From: Pseudomonas pisciculturae
Lineage (GTDB): Bacteria; Pseudomonadota; Gammaproteobacteria; Pseudomonadales; Pseudomonadaceae
DNA length: 64,000 bases
Assembly (NCBI RefSeq): GCF_015461805.1
Contig: NZ_JACVZE010000002.1
Location: 434,001 to 498,000, forward strand
Direction: 5' to 3'
Every line of letters starts with the position of its first letter. The first letter of the stretch is position 1. The translations under genes and the position numbers were made by a program. Below are positions 9,263 through 18,528 of this stretch, in pieces. Below the pieces are notes generated by a model. The model searched no databases, had not been told where the DNA came from, and worked only from the letters and a program-made list of their open reading frames with translations.

Positions 9263-9811
9263 TTAAAAGTTCGCGGGTGTCGCTGCGCTGATTAGTCGCG
9301 CCGGCACATCGAACGGGTTGCGAAAACGATGGGGCTTGGTGCTTTCAAAGTAGTAGCTATCGCCAGCTTCGAGCACAAAAGTTTCAAGGCCGACCACCAA
9401 TTCCAGGCGTCCTTCAACCAGGATCCCGGTTTCCTCGCCTTCGTGGGTGAGCATTTCTTCGCCTGTATCAGCGCCCGGCGGGTAGATTTCGTTGAGAAAC
9501 GCAATCGCCCGGCTGGGGTGCGCCCGGCCTACCAGTTTCATGGTGACGGCGCCGTCAGAGATGTCGATCAGCTCATTGGCTTTATAGACGATCTGCGTCG
9601 GTATTTCCTGGAGGATCTCTTCGGAAAAGAACTCGACCATGGACATGGGGATGCCGCCCAGCACCTTGCGCAAGGAGCTGATCGAGGGGCTGACGCTGTT
9701 TTTTTCGATCATCGAAATGGTGCTGTTGGTGACACCCGCACGCTTGGCGAGCTCACGCTGGGAAAGACCCTTCAGTTTTCGGATGGATTGCAGTCGTTCG
9801 CCGACGTCCAA
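9263..9811 (-). CDS. pauR: Cupin-HTH transcriptional regulator, PauR/PuuR type
   Basis: A 182-residue regulator with an N-terminal XRE-type helix-turn-helix (residues about 5-60, containing LSQRELAKRAGVTNSTIS) and a C-terminal cupin domain (about 105-180). This is the architecture of PuuR/PauR repressors of putrescine and polyamine use. Its position between the c5-type cytochrome and alanine racemase matches PA5301 (PauR), and the likely targets kauB and the PauB-like oxidase lie 4-12 kb away. The start is TTG at 9811 with AGGAGG about 8 bases upstream. The symbol rests on position and architecture. A palindrome upstream of the gene (9869-9886) could serve autoregulation. Confidence 0.82.
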   Translation of the reverse strand: MDVGERLQSIRKLKGLSQRELAKRAGVTNSTISMIEKNSVSPSISSLRKVLGGIPMSMVEFFSEEILQEIPTQIVYKANELIDISDGAVTMKLVGRAHPSRAIAFLNEIYPPGADTGEEMLTHEGEETGILVEGRLELVVGLETFVLEAGDSYYFESTKPHRFRNPFDVPARLISAATPANF

Positions 9812-9868
9812 TGCAGGTGCCTCCTAGGGTTCAGGCTTTGTTGTAGTTGAGCGTTATCATGGCGACAG

Positions 9869-9886
9869 CGTTCAGTATTTACAACA
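9869..9886. promoter_or_regulatory. Candidate PauR-type operator upstream of the pauR-like gene
   Basis: CGTTCAGTATTTACAACA is an imperfect palindrome with GTTCA and AACA half-sites. It lies about 58 bases upstream of the regulator's start codon and resembles the palindrome at 21515-21532 upstream of kauB. It is assigned by resemblance only. Confidence 0.35.
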
Positions 9887-9927
9887 CTTGGGCCTAAATC
9901 CCGGGCGGCGGCGTTCGTAGCGGGCGG

Positions 9928-11001
9928 TCAGTCGCCGCAATAGAGCCTTGGCACCCGGCGCAGGTTGCAAAAGATCTGGTAGGGGATGGTTTCGGCGGCG
10001 ACGGCGATGTCACTGGCGAGGATGTTTTTGCCCCACAGCTCTACCGTAGAACCGAGACCGGCGTGCGGCACGTCCGTCAGGTCAATGCACAGCATGTCCA
10101 TGGACACGCGGCCGAGCAATTGGCTGCGTTGCCCGGCCACCAGCACGGGCGTACCGGTCGGTGCATGACGCGGGTAGCCGTCGGCATAACCCATGGCAAC
10201 CACGCCAATACGCATCGGTTTAGGTGTGATAAACCGGGCGCCATAGCCCACTGGCTCACCGGCCGGCAGTTCACGCACGCAGATGACCTTCGACTCCAGG
10301 GTCATCACCGGCTGCAAACGTGCGGCCACGGCCTGGTCTTCGCCAAAGGGCGTAGCGCCGTAGAGCATGATGCCCGGGCGCACCCAGTCGCTGCCCACAT
10401 TCGGCCAGCCCATCACCGACGGCGAGTTGCGCAGGCTGACCTCGGCCGACAAGCCTTTGCGCGCCGCCTCGAACACCGCCACTTGCTCATCGCTGCGCAC
10501 GCAGTCGAGCTCATCGGCGCGGGCGAAGTGGCTCATCAACACGATCCTGGCCACTTTGCCGCTGGCCAGCAGGCGCTGGTACGCCTCTTGGTAATCCTTG
10601 GGGTGCAGGCCAACGCGGTGCATGCCCGAGTCCAGCTTGAGCCAGATAGTAAGCGGCTTGTTCAGTTTGGCTTGCTCAATGGCTTCCAATTGCCACAGTG
10701 AGTGCACCACGCACCAGAAATCATTTTCGATGATCAGTGGCAGTTCGTCGGCTTCGAAAAAACCTTCCAGCAACAACACCGGCGCACAAATGCCAGCGGC
10801 ACGTAGCTCCAACGCTTCTTCGATGCAGGCCACGGCAAAACCATCCGCTTCGGTTTCCAACGCCTGAGCCACGCGCACGGCGCCATGGCCGTAGGCATCG
10901 GCCTTGACCACGGCAAGCGCCTTGGCCCCCGTGACTTCACGGGCCATTTGGTAGTTGTGGCGCAGGGCTTGGAGGTCGATCAGGGCACGGGCAGGACGCA
11001 T
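9928..11001 (-). CDS. dadX: Alanine racemase, catabolic (DadX-type)
   Basis: A 357-residue fold-type III PLP enzyme interconverting L- and D-alanine. The PLP-binding lysine is K33 in [10 protein letters not shown], and the second catalytic residue is the tyrosine in GYGARF near residue 254. The length is normal. It lies 121 bases downstream of dadA in the same direction, which makes it the catabolic isozyme: it racemises L-alanine so that DadA can oxidise the D-form. P. aeruginosa has a small RidA-like gene between dadA and dadX that is absent here. Confidence 0.94.
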   Translation of the reverse strand: MRPARALIDLQALRHNYQMAREVTGAKALAVVKADAYGHGAVRVAQALETEADGFAVACIEEALELRAAGICAPVLLLEGFFEADELPLIIENDFWCVVHSLWQLEAIEQAKLNKPLTIWLKLDSGMHRVGLHPKDYQEAYQRLLASGKVARIVLMSHFARADELDCVRSDEQVAVFEAARKGLSAEVSLRNSPSVMGWPNVGSDWVRPGIMLYGATPFGEDQAVAARLQPVMTLESKVICVRELPAGEPVGYGARFITPKPMRIGVVAMGYADGYPRHAPTGTPVLVAGQRSQLLGRVSMDMLCIDLTDVPHAGLGSTVELWGKNILASDIAVAAETIPYQIFCNLRRVPRLYCGD

Positions 11002-11122
11002 GGCGGCAGGCTTCTAGGCGGCAGAGTGAATAAAAACCGGTGCCGACCAACAATGCCGGCGCCAGGAAAGGGTTTCATTTTAAGGCAATGCAGCCACGAC
11101 GGCCGATTCTACCCTCGCCGCC

Positions 11123-12424
11123 TCACTGATGAGCAGGCGCTGGGTTGACATGCCGTGCAGCCTCTTGCTGGTTGCCGTAACGGGAAATATCGAGGCCTGC
11201 CGCGCTGATCTGCGGGGTCTTTTTCGCCATCAAGTCAGCCAGCAAGCGGCCGGAACCACAGGCCATGGTCCAACCAAGCGTGCCGTGCCCCGTGTTCAGG
11301 AACAGGTTCTTGAACGGCGTCGCACCGACAATCGGCGTGCCGTCGGGTGTGGTTGGGCGCAAACCGGTCCAGAAACTGGCTTCGGCCAAATCCCCCCCCT
11401 GAGGATAAAGGTCGTTGACGATCATCTCCAGGGTTTCGCGCCGACGCGGGTTCAGCGACAGGTCAAAACCGGCGATTTCCGCCATGCCACCCACGCGGAT
11501 GCGATTGTCGAAACGGGTGATCGCGACCTTGTAGGTTTCGTCGAGAATGGTCGAGGTCGGCGCCATCGCCGGGTTGGTGATCGGCACGGTCAGCGAGTAA
11601 CCCTTGAGCGGGTACACCGGCGCCTTGATCCCCAGCGGCTTGAGCAGTTTGGGCGAGTAGCTGCCGAGGGCCAGCACGTAACGGTCGGCGGTTTCCAGCT
11701 TGCCGTCGATCCATACGCCGTTGACGCGCTCGCCCGCGTAATCGAGCCGTTGGATGTCTTGTTCAAAACGGAATTCCACGCCCAATTGTTTGCACATGTC
11801 GACCAGGCGCGTGGTGAACATCTGGCAGTCGCCAGTCTGGTCGTTTGGCAGGCGCAGGGCACCGGCGAGGATGTCGGTGACGCTCGCCAGCGCCGGTTCA
11901 ACACGGGCGATACCGGCGCGATCAAGCAGTTCAAAGGGCACGCCAGACTCTTTCAGCACGGCAATGTCTTTGGCAGCCCCATCAAGCTGGGCCTGGGTGC
12001 GAAACAGCTGGGTAGTCCCCAGGCTACGGCCTTCGTAGGCAATACCGGTCTCGGCACGCAGTTCATCGAGGCAGTCACGGCTGTATTCGGACAGGCGCAC
12101 CATGCGCTCTTTGTTGACCGCATAGCGGCTGGCGGTGCAGTTGCGCAGCATCTGCGCCATCCACAGGTATTGATCGATATCGGCAGTGGCCTTGATGGCC
12201 AACGGTGCGTGGCGCTGCAGCAACCACTTGATGGCCTTGAGCGGTACGCCCGGCGCGGCCCATGGTGAGGCGTAGCCTGGGGACACCTGGCCGGCGTTGG
12301 CGAAGCTGGTTTCCATGGCAGCGGCAGGCTGACGGTCGACCACGACCACTTCAAAGCCGGCCCGCGCCAAATAGTAGGCACTGGTCACACCAATGACACC
12401 GCTACCCAAGACCAGAACGCGCAT
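11123..12424 (-). CDS. dadA: D-amino acid dehydrogenase small subunit
   Basis: A 433-residue FAD-dependent dehydrogenase oxidising D-alanine and other D-amino acids to 2-oxo acids at the membrane. The dinucleotide-binding motif [19 protein letters not shown] is at the extreme N-terminus, and [14 protein letters not shown] near the C-terminus is a family signature. The start ATG at 12424 has GAGGA upstream. It is divergent from the Lrp-type regulator at 12581 and is followed by dadX, forming the dadRAX arrangement. Confidence 0.96.
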   Translation of the reverse strand: MRVLVLGSGVIGVTSAYYLARAGFEVVVVDRQPAAAMETSFANAGQVSPGYASPWAAPGVPLKAIKWLLQRHAPLAIKATADIDQYLWMAQMLRNCTASRYAVNKERMVRLSEYSRDCLDELRAETGIAYEGRSLGTTQLFRTQAQLDGAAKDIAVLKESGVPFELLDRAGIARVEPALASVTDILAGALRLPNDQTGDCQMFTTRLVDMCKQLGVEFRFEQDIQRLDYAGERVNGVWIDGKLETADRYVLALGSYSPKLLKPLGIKAPVYPLKGYSLTVPITNPAMAPTSTILDETYKVAITRFDNRIRVGGMAEIAGFDLSLNPRRRETLEMIVNDLYPQGGDLAEASFWTGLRPTTPDGTPIVGATPFKNLFLNTGHGTLGWTMACGSGRLLADLMAKKTPQISAAGLDISRYGNQQEAARHVNPAPAHQ

Positions 12425-12580
12425 TTTTAGATCCTCATCGCGGGCTTGACCGCTGACGTGTGTTATTCGAGCAATGATGAGCGCAGTGTAAAAAACTATT
12501 GCCAGTGCATTTCACTATATAAGTGCTTATATTTGGCGACAATTCTCGGCAAAAACCCTTTTTACAGAGGCGTATCCCCT

Positions 12581-13069
12581 ATGCGTACCAACACCCAGAC
12601 CAAGCGGGAGCTGGACAAAATCGACCGCAACATCCTGCGCATCCTGCAAACCGACGGGCGCATATCGTTCACGGAGCTGGGGGAAAAAGTCGGGCTGTCG
12701 ACCACGCCGTGCACCGAGCGCGTGCGCCGGCTGGAGCGCGAAGGGATCATCATGGGCTACAACGCACGGCTCAACCCTCAGCATTTGAAGGGGAGTTTGC
12801 TGGTATTTGTCGAGATTAGCCTGGATTACAAGTCTGGCGACACGTTTGAGGAATTCCGCCGCGCCGTGCTGAAACTGCCCCATGTGCTGGAGTGTCACCT
12901 GGTGTCCGGGGATTTCGACTATCTGGTGAAGGCGCGTATTTCAGAGATGGCGTCGTACCGCAAATTGCTCGGGGACATTCTGCTAAAGCTGCCCCATGTG
13001 CGCGAATCCAAGAGCTATATCGTGATGGAAGAGGTGAAAGAGAGCTTGAACCTGCCTATTCCTGACTAA
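12581..13069 (+). CDS. dadR: Lrp/AsnC-family regulator of D-alanine catabolism
   Basis: A 162-residue leucine-responsive regulator with an N-terminal helix-turn-helix (KIDRNILRILQTDGRISFTE, then LSTTPCTERVRRLE) and a C-terminal RAM ligand-binding domain. An in-frame extension to 12446 exists, but homology begins at ATG 12581 (MRTNTQTKRELDKIDR), which has an AGAGG site upstream. It is divergent from dadA with a 156-base shared spacer, as for DadR, which activates dadAX in response to L-alanine in P. aeruginosa. It is convergent with the YkgJ-type gene across a REPIN. Confidence 0.92.
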   Translation: MRTNTQTKRELDKIDRNILRILQTDGRISFTELGEKVGLSTTPCTERVRRLEREGIIMGYNARLNPQHLKGSLLVFVEISLDYKSGDTFEEFRRAVLKLPHVLECHLVSGDFDYLVKARISEMASYRKLLGDILLKLPHVRESKSYIVMEEVKESLNLPIPD

Positions 13070-13087
13070 TTGGAGAAATGAGGTCTA

Positions 13088-13176
13088 TGTGGGAGGGGGC
13101 TTGCCTCCGATGCGGGAGTGTCAGTCACTTATGAGTCGACTGGCACACCGCCATCGGGGGCAAGCCCCCTCCCACA
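13088..13176. repeat. REPIN (REP doublet), GTGGGAGGGGGCTTGC subtype
   Basis: Left unit from 13088, inverted right unit ending at 13176. The core is slightly degenerate (CTTGCCTCCGATG on the left, ATCGGGGGCAAG on the right). It starts only 19 bases after the dadR stop and ends 20 bases before the end of the convergent YkgJ-type gene. Confidence 0.92.
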
Positions 13177-13195
13177 TTTGAACTGCGTACACCTG

Positions 13196-13549
13196 TTAGA
13201 CCAATACCTGCCGGGTACTCGCCATGTACTCATGAATCTGCTTCTCCACCCGCGGGTGAATCAGCTCCACCGGCCCTCGCCCATTGGGGCATGGCAAGGT
13301 CTTGGTCGTACCAAACAACCGGCAAATCAGCGGCCGCTCGTCGTACACCGTGCAGCCGTTGGGCCCCAGGTGCACACAATTCAGCTCATCCATGGCCGCG
13401 TCCTGCTCGGCAGCGGTCTTACGCGGTAGGCGCGACATTTCCTCGGGCGAGGTGGTCACCGGCCCACAGCAGTCGTGGCAGCCGGGGACGCACTCGAACG
13501 AAGGGATCTGACGGCGCAGCGCGCTGACTTTTTGGCTGTTGCAACTCAT
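13196..13549 (-). CDS. YkgJ-family cysteine-cluster protein
   Basis: A 117-residue small protein with the spaced cysteines of the YkgJ (CxxCxxCC) family: C19-x3-C-x2-CC near the N-terminus (FECVPGCHDCCG), then C59, C66 and C76, in NCVHL, GCTVY and LICRLFG. The family is thought to bind a metal or iron-sulfur cluster, and no activity is established. It is divergent from the PauB-like oxidase. Its conservation here in Pseudomonas may be only positional. Confidence 0.88.
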   Translation of the reverse strand: MSCNSQKVSALRRQIPSFECVPGCHDCCGPVTTSPEEMSRLPRKTAAEQDAAMDELNCVHLGPNGCTVYDERPLICRLFGTTKTLPCPNGRGPVELIHPRVEKQIHEYMASTRQVLV

Positions 13550-13664
13550 CGAAACAGGTACCGAACGGCGGATAGGCGTGGATTCTGCCGCAAAAGCCTG
13601 CGATGAGACAGCTTCGCCCGACCGCTGTATCCTGCGTCAAATTTTCCAAACAGGGATGCTCCCC

Positions 13665-14957
13665 ATGACCGCCAGCGCCCGGCACACCGCTTCCTACTAC
13701 GCTGCCAGCAGCGTGCCGCAACCCGATTACCCGGTGTTGAGCGGCGAAGTGGTTGCCGATGTGTGCGTGATCGGCGGCGGGTATTCGGGGCTTAACACGG
13801 CACTGGAGCTGGCTGAGCGTGGCTTCAGCGTGGTGCTGCTGGAGGCGCGCAAGGTCGGCTGGGGCGCCAGCGGGCGCAACGGCGGTCAGTTGATTCGTGG
13901 CGTGGGCCACGGCCTGGAGCAGTTCGCCAATGTGATCGGCACCGACGGCGTACGCCAGATGAAGCTGATGGGCCTGGAAGCCGTGGAGATCGTGCGCGAG
14001 CGCGTCGAACGCTTTCAGATCCCCTGCGACCTGACCTGGGGCTACTGCGACCTCGCCAACAAACCCCGCGACCTGCAAGGCCTGGCCGAAGACGCCGAAG
14101 AACTGCGCAGCCTCGGCTATCGCCATGAAGTGCGCCTGCTGCAAGCGGGCGAAATGAGCAGCGTGATCGGCTCCGACCGCTATGTAGGCGGCATGATCGA
14201 CATGGGCTCCGGGCACCTGCACCCGCTGAACCTGGCCCTCGGCGAAGCCGCCGCTGCGCAGCAATTGGGCGTGAAGCTGTTCGAGCAGTCCGAAGTGACG
14301 CGTATCGACTACGGCCCCGAGGTCAAAGTGCACACCGCCCAAGGCACCGTACGCGCCAAGACCCTGGTACTGGCCTGCAACGCCTACCTCAATGGCCTGA
14401 ACCCGCAACTGGGCGGCAAGGTGCTGCCCGCCGGCAGTTACATCATCGCCACCGAGCCACTGAGCGAAGCGCAAGCCAGCAGCCTGCTGCCGCAGAACAT
14501 GGCCGTGTGTGATCAGCGGGTCACCGTGGACTACTTCCGTCTATCTGCCGACCGGCGCCTGCTTTTCGGCGGTGCTTGCCACTATTCTGGTCGCGATCCT
14601 CAGGATATCGGCGCCTATATGCGACCAAAGATGCTCAAGGTGTTCCCACAGCTGGCAAACGTGAAAATCGACTACCAGTGGGGCGGCATGATCGGTATCG
14701 GCGCGAACCGCCTGCCGCAGATCGGCCGTCTGGCAGATCAACCCAATGTGTATTACGCCCAGGCCTACGCCGGCCACGGCCTCAACGCCACGCACCTGGC
14801 GGGCAAGCTGCTGGCCGAGGCGATCAGCGGCCAGCAACAGGGCCGTTTCGATTTGTTTGCCCAGGTGCCGCACATCACCTTCCCTGGCGGCAAGCACCTG
14901 CGCTCGCCGCTGCTGGCGTTGGGGATGCTCTGGCACCGGCTCAAAGAGCTGGTGTGA
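13665..14957 (+). CDS. FAD-dependent gamma-glutamylpolyamine oxidase (PauB/PuuB-like)
   Basis: A 430-residue DAO-family oxidoreductase. The Rossmann motif DVCVIGGGYSGLNTALELAE lies at about 30-49, followed by the flavin-contacting KVGWGASGRNGGQ. A C-terminal QAYAGHGLNATHLAGK segment is shared with PuuB-type enzymes, which oxidise gamma-glutamyl-putrescine and related amines. The relation to the dadX-kauB neighbourhood matches PauB4 (PA5309). An upstream in-frame extension is discounted because an AGGGA site lies about 8 bases before ATG 13665. The exact substrate is inferred from family and context. It ends 1 base before the convergent DUF1127 gene. Confidence 0.86.
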   Translation: MTASARHTASYYAASSVPQPDYPVLSGEVVADVCVIGGGYSGLNTALELAERGFSVVLLEARKVGWGASGRNGGQLIRGVGHGLEQFANVIGTDGVRQMKLMGLEAVEIVRERVERFQIPCDLTWGYCDLANKPRDLQGLAEDAEELRSLGYRHEVRLLQAGEMSSVIGSDRYVGGMIDMGSGHLHPLNLALGEAAAAQQLGVKLFEQSEVTRIDYGPEVKVHTAQGTVRAKTLVLACNAYLNGLNPQLGGKVLPAGSYIIATEPLSEAQASSLLPQNMAVCDQRVTVDYFRLSADRRLLFGGACHYSGRDPQDIGAYMRPKMLKVFPQLANVKIDYQWGGMIGIGANRLPQIGRLADQPNVYYAQAYAGHGLNATHLAGKLLAEAISGQQQGRFDLFAQVPHITFPGGKHLRSPLLALGMLWHRLKELV

Positions 14958-14958
14958 G

Positions 14959-15183
14959 TCAGCTGCGCCAGAAGGGCTTCAAGCCTTCCTGGCGTGCCTG
15001 CTCGGCGGTCAAGCCCACATCCCTCAGTTGTTCGCGGGTCAGGTCCAGCAACGCTTTGCGTGTGTGCCGGCGGTGCCAGAACAGACCCCAACGGCTGTCG
15101 GTCGGCGCCGACAGTGCGCGCTCCTGCCCTGCTTGCCGTTCCTGACTGTGTAACGCCAGCCGCACATCGCTCATGCCGTTCAT
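14959..15183 (-). CDS. DUF1127-family small basic protein
   Basis: A 74-residue protein with a C-terminal DUF1127 (YjiS-like) motif of about 30 residues: RKALLDLTREQLRDVGLT, ending KPFWRS. Its basic, arginine-rich middle suggests nucleic acid or protein contacts; in other bacteria DUF1127 proteins act in RNA and phosphate or polyamine physiology, but no role is fixed. ATG 15183 has a GAGGGGC site; a longer frame to 15240 has no support. It is divergent from the MocR regulator across a spacer with a striking inverted repeat, which suggests it is the regulator's target. The pairing of such a regulator with DUF1127 is recurrent in pseudomonads. Confidence 0.85.
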   Translation of the reverse strand: MNGMSDVRLALHSQERQAGQERALSAPTDSRWGLFWHRRHTRKALLDLTREQLRDVGLTAEQARQEGLKPFWRS

Positions 15184-15240
15184 TTTACTGCCCCTCTTTG
15201 GCGTGTTGCCTTGAGTGACAAGAATGAGCGCCGGGCACAA

Positions 15241-15331
15241 ACCATTACAGATTCAACTCACTTTTATTAAATCCATACAGATACTGCCTCCTGGCGCCTG
15301 AATCCTGTATTTTCCGTCTATCTGTAATGGT
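15241..15331. promoter_or_regulatory. Nested inverted repeat, candidate MocR operator
   Basis: The outer arms ACCATTACAGAT (15241-15252) and ATCTGTAATGGT (15320-15331) are perfect 12-base complements separated by 67 bases. Inside them, ATACAG (15275-15280, itself followed by AT as in the outer arm) pairs with CTGTAT (15305-15310). This gives two direct ACAGAT sites plus inverted partners, the layout expected for GntR/MocR dimers. It occupies the DUF1127-MocR divergent spacer. Confidence 0.6.
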
Positions 15332-15349
15332 CCCCCGGGAGTGGCCGCC

Positions 15350-16774
15350 ATGACCCTATACGTCAACCTCGCCGAATTACTGGGCACCCGTATCGAACAA
15401 GGCTTCTATCGCCCTGGCGACCGACTGCCCTCTGTACGCGCCTTGAGTGTCGAACATGGGGTCAGCCTGAGCACCGTGCAACAAGCCTATCGCTTGCTGG
15501 AAGACAACGGCCTGGCAATGCCCAAGCCGAAATCCGGCTACTTTGTGCCCGTTGGTCGCGAGCTGCCGGCCCTGCCGGAAATTGGCCGCCCGGCACAGCG
15601 CCCGGTGGACATTTCCCAGTGGGACCAGGTGCTGGAGCTGATACGCGCAGTACCACGCAAAGACGTCATACAGATGGGCCGCGGCATGCCGGATGTGCTG
15701 TCACCCACCCTCAAGCCCCTGCTACGCAGCCTGGCCCGCGTGAGTCGACGCCAAGACCTACCCGGCCTGTATTACGACAACATCATGGGCTGTATGGAGC
15801 TGCGCGAGCAAATCGCCCGGCTGTCATTGGATTCGGGCTGCCAACTGACCGCCGAAGACATCGTGATCACCACCGGTTGCCACGAGGCGTTGTCCGCCAG
15901 CATTCACGCCATTTGCGAGCCCGGTGATATCGTCGCGGTGGACTCCCCCAGCTTTCACGGTGCCATGCAGACCCTCAAGGGCCTGGGCATGAAAGCCCTG
16001 GAAATCCCCACCGACCCCATCACCGGCATCAGCCTCGAAGCCTTGGAACTGGCGCTGGAACAGTGGCCGATCAAGGTCATCCAACTGACCCCCAACTGCA
16101 ACAACCCCCTGGGCTACATCATGCCGGAGGCACGCAAGCGGGCACTGCTCACCCTGGCCCAGCGCTTTGACGTGGCAATCATTGAAGACGACGTATACGG
16201 CGAATTGGCCTACAGCTACCCGCGCCCGCGCACCATCAAGTCGTTCGACGAAGACGGCCGTGTGTTGCTGTGCAGCTCGTTCTCGAAAACCCTGGCCCCC
16301 GGCCTGCGCATCGGCTGGGTGGCGCCAGGCCGGTACCTGGAGCGGGTGCTGCACATGAAATACATCAGCACTGGCTCCACTGCCACGCAGCCGCAGATTG
16401 CTATCGCCGAGTTTCTTAAAGGTGGTCACTTCGAGCCTCATTTGCGGCGGATGCGTACTCAATACCAGCGTAATCGCGACTTGATGCTCGACTGGGTCAG
16501 CCGCTACTTCCCGGCCGGCACCCGCGCCAGCCGACCTCAAGGCAGCTTTATGCTGTGGGTCGAACTACCGGAAGGTTTTGATACGCTCAAGCTCAACCGC
16601 ATCTTGATCGAACAAGGCGTACAGGTGGCCGTGGGTAGTATCTTTTCGGCGTCCGGCAAGTACCGCAACTGCCTGCGCATGAACTACGGCGCCAAGCCAT
16701 CCCCGCAGATTGAAGACGCCGTGCGCAAGGTCGGTGCTGCCGCGATCAAACTGCTGACTGAAACGGCGGACTGA
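15350..16774 (+). CDS. MocR-type regulator (GntR HTH fused to aminotransferase fold)
   Basis: A protein of 474 residues. The N-terminal winged helix (about 1-70, with GDRLPSVRALSVEHGVSLSTVQQAYRLLE) is joined to a class I aminotransferase-like domain. The PLP lysine sits in SSFSKTLAPGLRIGW near residue 311, and the substrate-side motifs NCNNPLGY and IIEDDVYGEL are present, so it probably binds PLP. It starts at ATG 15350 with GGGAG about 9 bases upstream; the in-frame GTG at 15341 overlaps that site. The effector is unknown. It is divergent from the DUF1127 gene and followed in the same direction by the phospholipase-D lipoprotein. Confidence 0.92.
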   Translation: MTLYVNLAELLGTRIEQGFYRPGDRLPSVRALSVEHGVSLSTVQQAYRLLEDNGLAMPKPKSGYFVPVGRELPALPEIGRPAQRPVDISQWDQVLELIRAVPRKDVIQMGRGMPDVLSPTLKPLLRSLARVSRRQDLPGLYYDNIMGCMELREQIARLSLDSGCQLTAEDIVITTGCHEALSASIHAICEPGDIVAVDSPSFHGAMQTLKGLGMKALEIPTDPITGISLEALELALEQWPIKVIQLTPNCNNPLGYIMPEARKRALLTLAQRFDVAIIEDDVYGELAYSYPRPRTIKSFDEDGRVLLCSSFSKTLAPGLRIGWVAPGRYLERVLHMKYISTGSTATQPQIAIAEFLKGGHFEPHLRRMRTQYQRNRDLMLDWVSRYFPAGTRASRPQGSFMLWVELPEGFDTLKLNRILIEQGVQVAVGSIFSASGKYRNCLRMNYGAKPSPQIEDAVRKVGAAAIKLLTETAD

Positions 16775-16833
16775 CCTTTCACGCAAAATAACCGTCATAT
16801 GCCGACAACCGCCCTGATCTGGAAGCGACTCCC

Positions 16834-18402
16834 TTGAAGATGCAACGGCTATTACCGTTTTTCCTGTTGGGAGCCCTGGCCCTGGGCGGCTGCGCCACGG
16901 TGAGTACGCCGCGCGTGCCCAGCGACGCCCTGCCCGCTGCGCAGTCCTCGTTCGGCCGATCGATCCAGGCCCAGGCCGCCCCGTACCAAGGCCGCTCCGG
17001 CTTTCGCCTGCTGCCCAACAGCAGCGAAGCGTTCATGGCCCGTGCGGAACTGATCCGCAACGCCCAGACCAGCCTCGACTTGCAGTACTACATCGTCCAC
17101 GACGGCATCAGCACGCGCATGCTGGTGGATGAGCTGCTCAGGGCTGCTGACCGTGGCGTGCGGGTGCGCATCCTGCTCGACGACACCACCAGCGACGGCC
17201 TCGATCAGATCATCGCCACCCTCGCCGCCCACCCCAAGATTGAAATCCGCCTGTTCAACCCGCTGCACCTGGGGCGCAGCACGGGCGTGACGCGAGCCAT
17301 GGGCCGCCTGTTCAACCTGTCGCTGCAGCACCGACGCATGCACAACAAGCTATGGCTGGCAGACAACAGCGTCGCCATTGTCGGCGGGCGCAACCTGGGG
17401 GATGAGTATTTCGACGCCGAGCCCAACCTGAACTTCACCGATATCGACATGCTCAGCGTGGGGCCGGTGGCCGAGCAGCTCGGGCACAGTTTCGATCAGT
17501 ACTGGAACAGCGCGCTGAGCAAGCCGATTGATGACTTTGTATCCACCAGCCCGTCCAAAGGCGACCTGGCCGCCGTGCGCGAGCGCCTGCAAGCGTCACT
17601 GGCCGAATCGCGCCAGCAGAATCATGCGCTTTACAACCGCTTGCGCACCTACCAGACCCAGCCGCGCATGGACATCTGGCGCCGTGAGCTGATCTGGGCC
17701 TGGAACCAGGCACTGTGGGACGCGCCGAGCAAGGTGCTGGCCACGGCCGAACCCGACCCTCGGTTATTGCTCACCACTCAACTGGCACCGCAGCTGGAAG
17801 GGGCCCGCCACGAGCTGATGATGATCTCGGCGTACTTCGTGCCGGGGCAGCCGGGGCTGGTGTACCTCACGGGACGTGCCGATGCAGGCGTGTCGGTCAG
17901 CCTGCTGACCAACTCCCTCGAAGCCACTGACGTACCGGCGGTGCACGGTGGCTACGCGCCGTATCGCAAGGCACTGCTGGAGCACGGGGTGAAACTCTAT
18001 GAGCTGCGCCGCCAACCGGGTGATGGCGGCGGCAGTGGCCCCCACCTGTTTCGGCGCGGCACCTTTCGAGGCTCGGATTCGAGCCTGCACAGCAAGGCGA
18101 TGATCTTTGATCGGGAGAAGTCGTTTATCGGCTCGTTCAACTTCGACCCACGCTCGGTGCTATGGAACACCGAAGTCGGCGTGCTGGTGGACAGCCCCGA
18201 GCTGGCCGAACACGTGCGCAACCTGGCGTTGCAGGGCATGGCACCGGCGTTGAGTTATGAGGCGAAATTGCAGGATGGCCAGGTGGTGTGGGTGACCGAG
18301 GATGACGGCCAGTTGCACACCCTGACCCGCGAGCCGGGGAGTTGGTGGCGACGGTTTAATGCCTGGTTCGCCACCTCAATCGGCCTGGAACGCATGCTTT
18401 AG
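16834..18402 (+). CDS. Phospholipase D-family lipoprotein (cardiolipin synthase-like)
   Basis: A protein of 522 residues with a lipoprotein signal peptide (lipobox ALGGC, modified cysteine at residue 20) and two HKD motifs. The first is H170/K172/D177 within HNKLWLADN and the second is H419/K421/D426 within HSKAMIFD. This is the arrangement of YmdC/ClsC-type phosphatidyltransferases. The role is likely phospholipid transfer or cleavage at the envelope; cardiolipin synthesis is possible but ClsC-type enzymes often need a partner. TTG 16834 has GGAAG 8 bases upstream; ATG 16840 is the alternative. It is convergent with the MFS gene across a REPIN. Confidence 0.88.
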   Translation: MKMQRLLPFFLLGALALGGCATVSTPRVPSDALPAAQSSFGRSIQAQAAPYQGRSGFRLLPNSSEAFMARAELIRNAQTSLDLQYYIVHDGISTRMLVDELLRAADRGVRVRILLDDTTSDGLDQIIATLAAHPKIEIRLFNPLHLGRSTGVTRAMGRLFNLSLQHRRMHNKLWLADNSVAIVGGRNLGDEYFDAEPNLNFTDIDMLSVGPVAEQLGHSFDQYWNSALSKPIDDFVSTSPSKGDLAAVRERLQASLAESRQQNHALYNRLRTYQTQPRMDIWRRELIWAWNQALWDAPSKVLATAEPDPRLLLTTQLAPQLEGARHELMMISAYFVPGQPGLVYLTGRADAGVSVSLLTNSLEATDVPAVHGGYAPYRKALLEHGVKLYELRRQPGDGGGSGPHLFRRGTFRGSDSSLHSKAMIFDREKSFIGSFNFDPRSVLWNTEVGVLVDSPELAEHVRNLALQGMAPALSYEAKLQDGQVVWVTEDDGQLHTLTREPGSWWRRFNAWFATSIGLERML

Positions 18403-18420
18403 GATCAACACCGCACAAAA

Positions 18421-18510
18421 TGTGGGAGGGGGCTTGCCCCCGATAGCGGTGGATCAGCCAGCACTTCTGGCGCCTGACACACTGCCATCGGGGGCAAGCC
18501 CCCTCCCACA
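18421..18510. repeat. REPIN (REP doublet), GTGGGAGGGGGCTTGC subtype
   Basis: The left unit starts exactly at 18421 (TGTGGGAGGGGGCTTGCCCC) and the right unit ends at 18510. Both arms are nearly perfect complements through CCCCGAT. It fills the space between the convergent phospholipase-D and MFS genes. Confidence 0.94.
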
Positions 18511-18528
18511 TTTGACTGCATTTCAAGG

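Noticed and set aside
13085..13180. REP doublets considered as possible CRISPR repeats
   Set aside because: The repeats are inverted pairs scattered singly between genes, with no regular spacer array and no cas genes.
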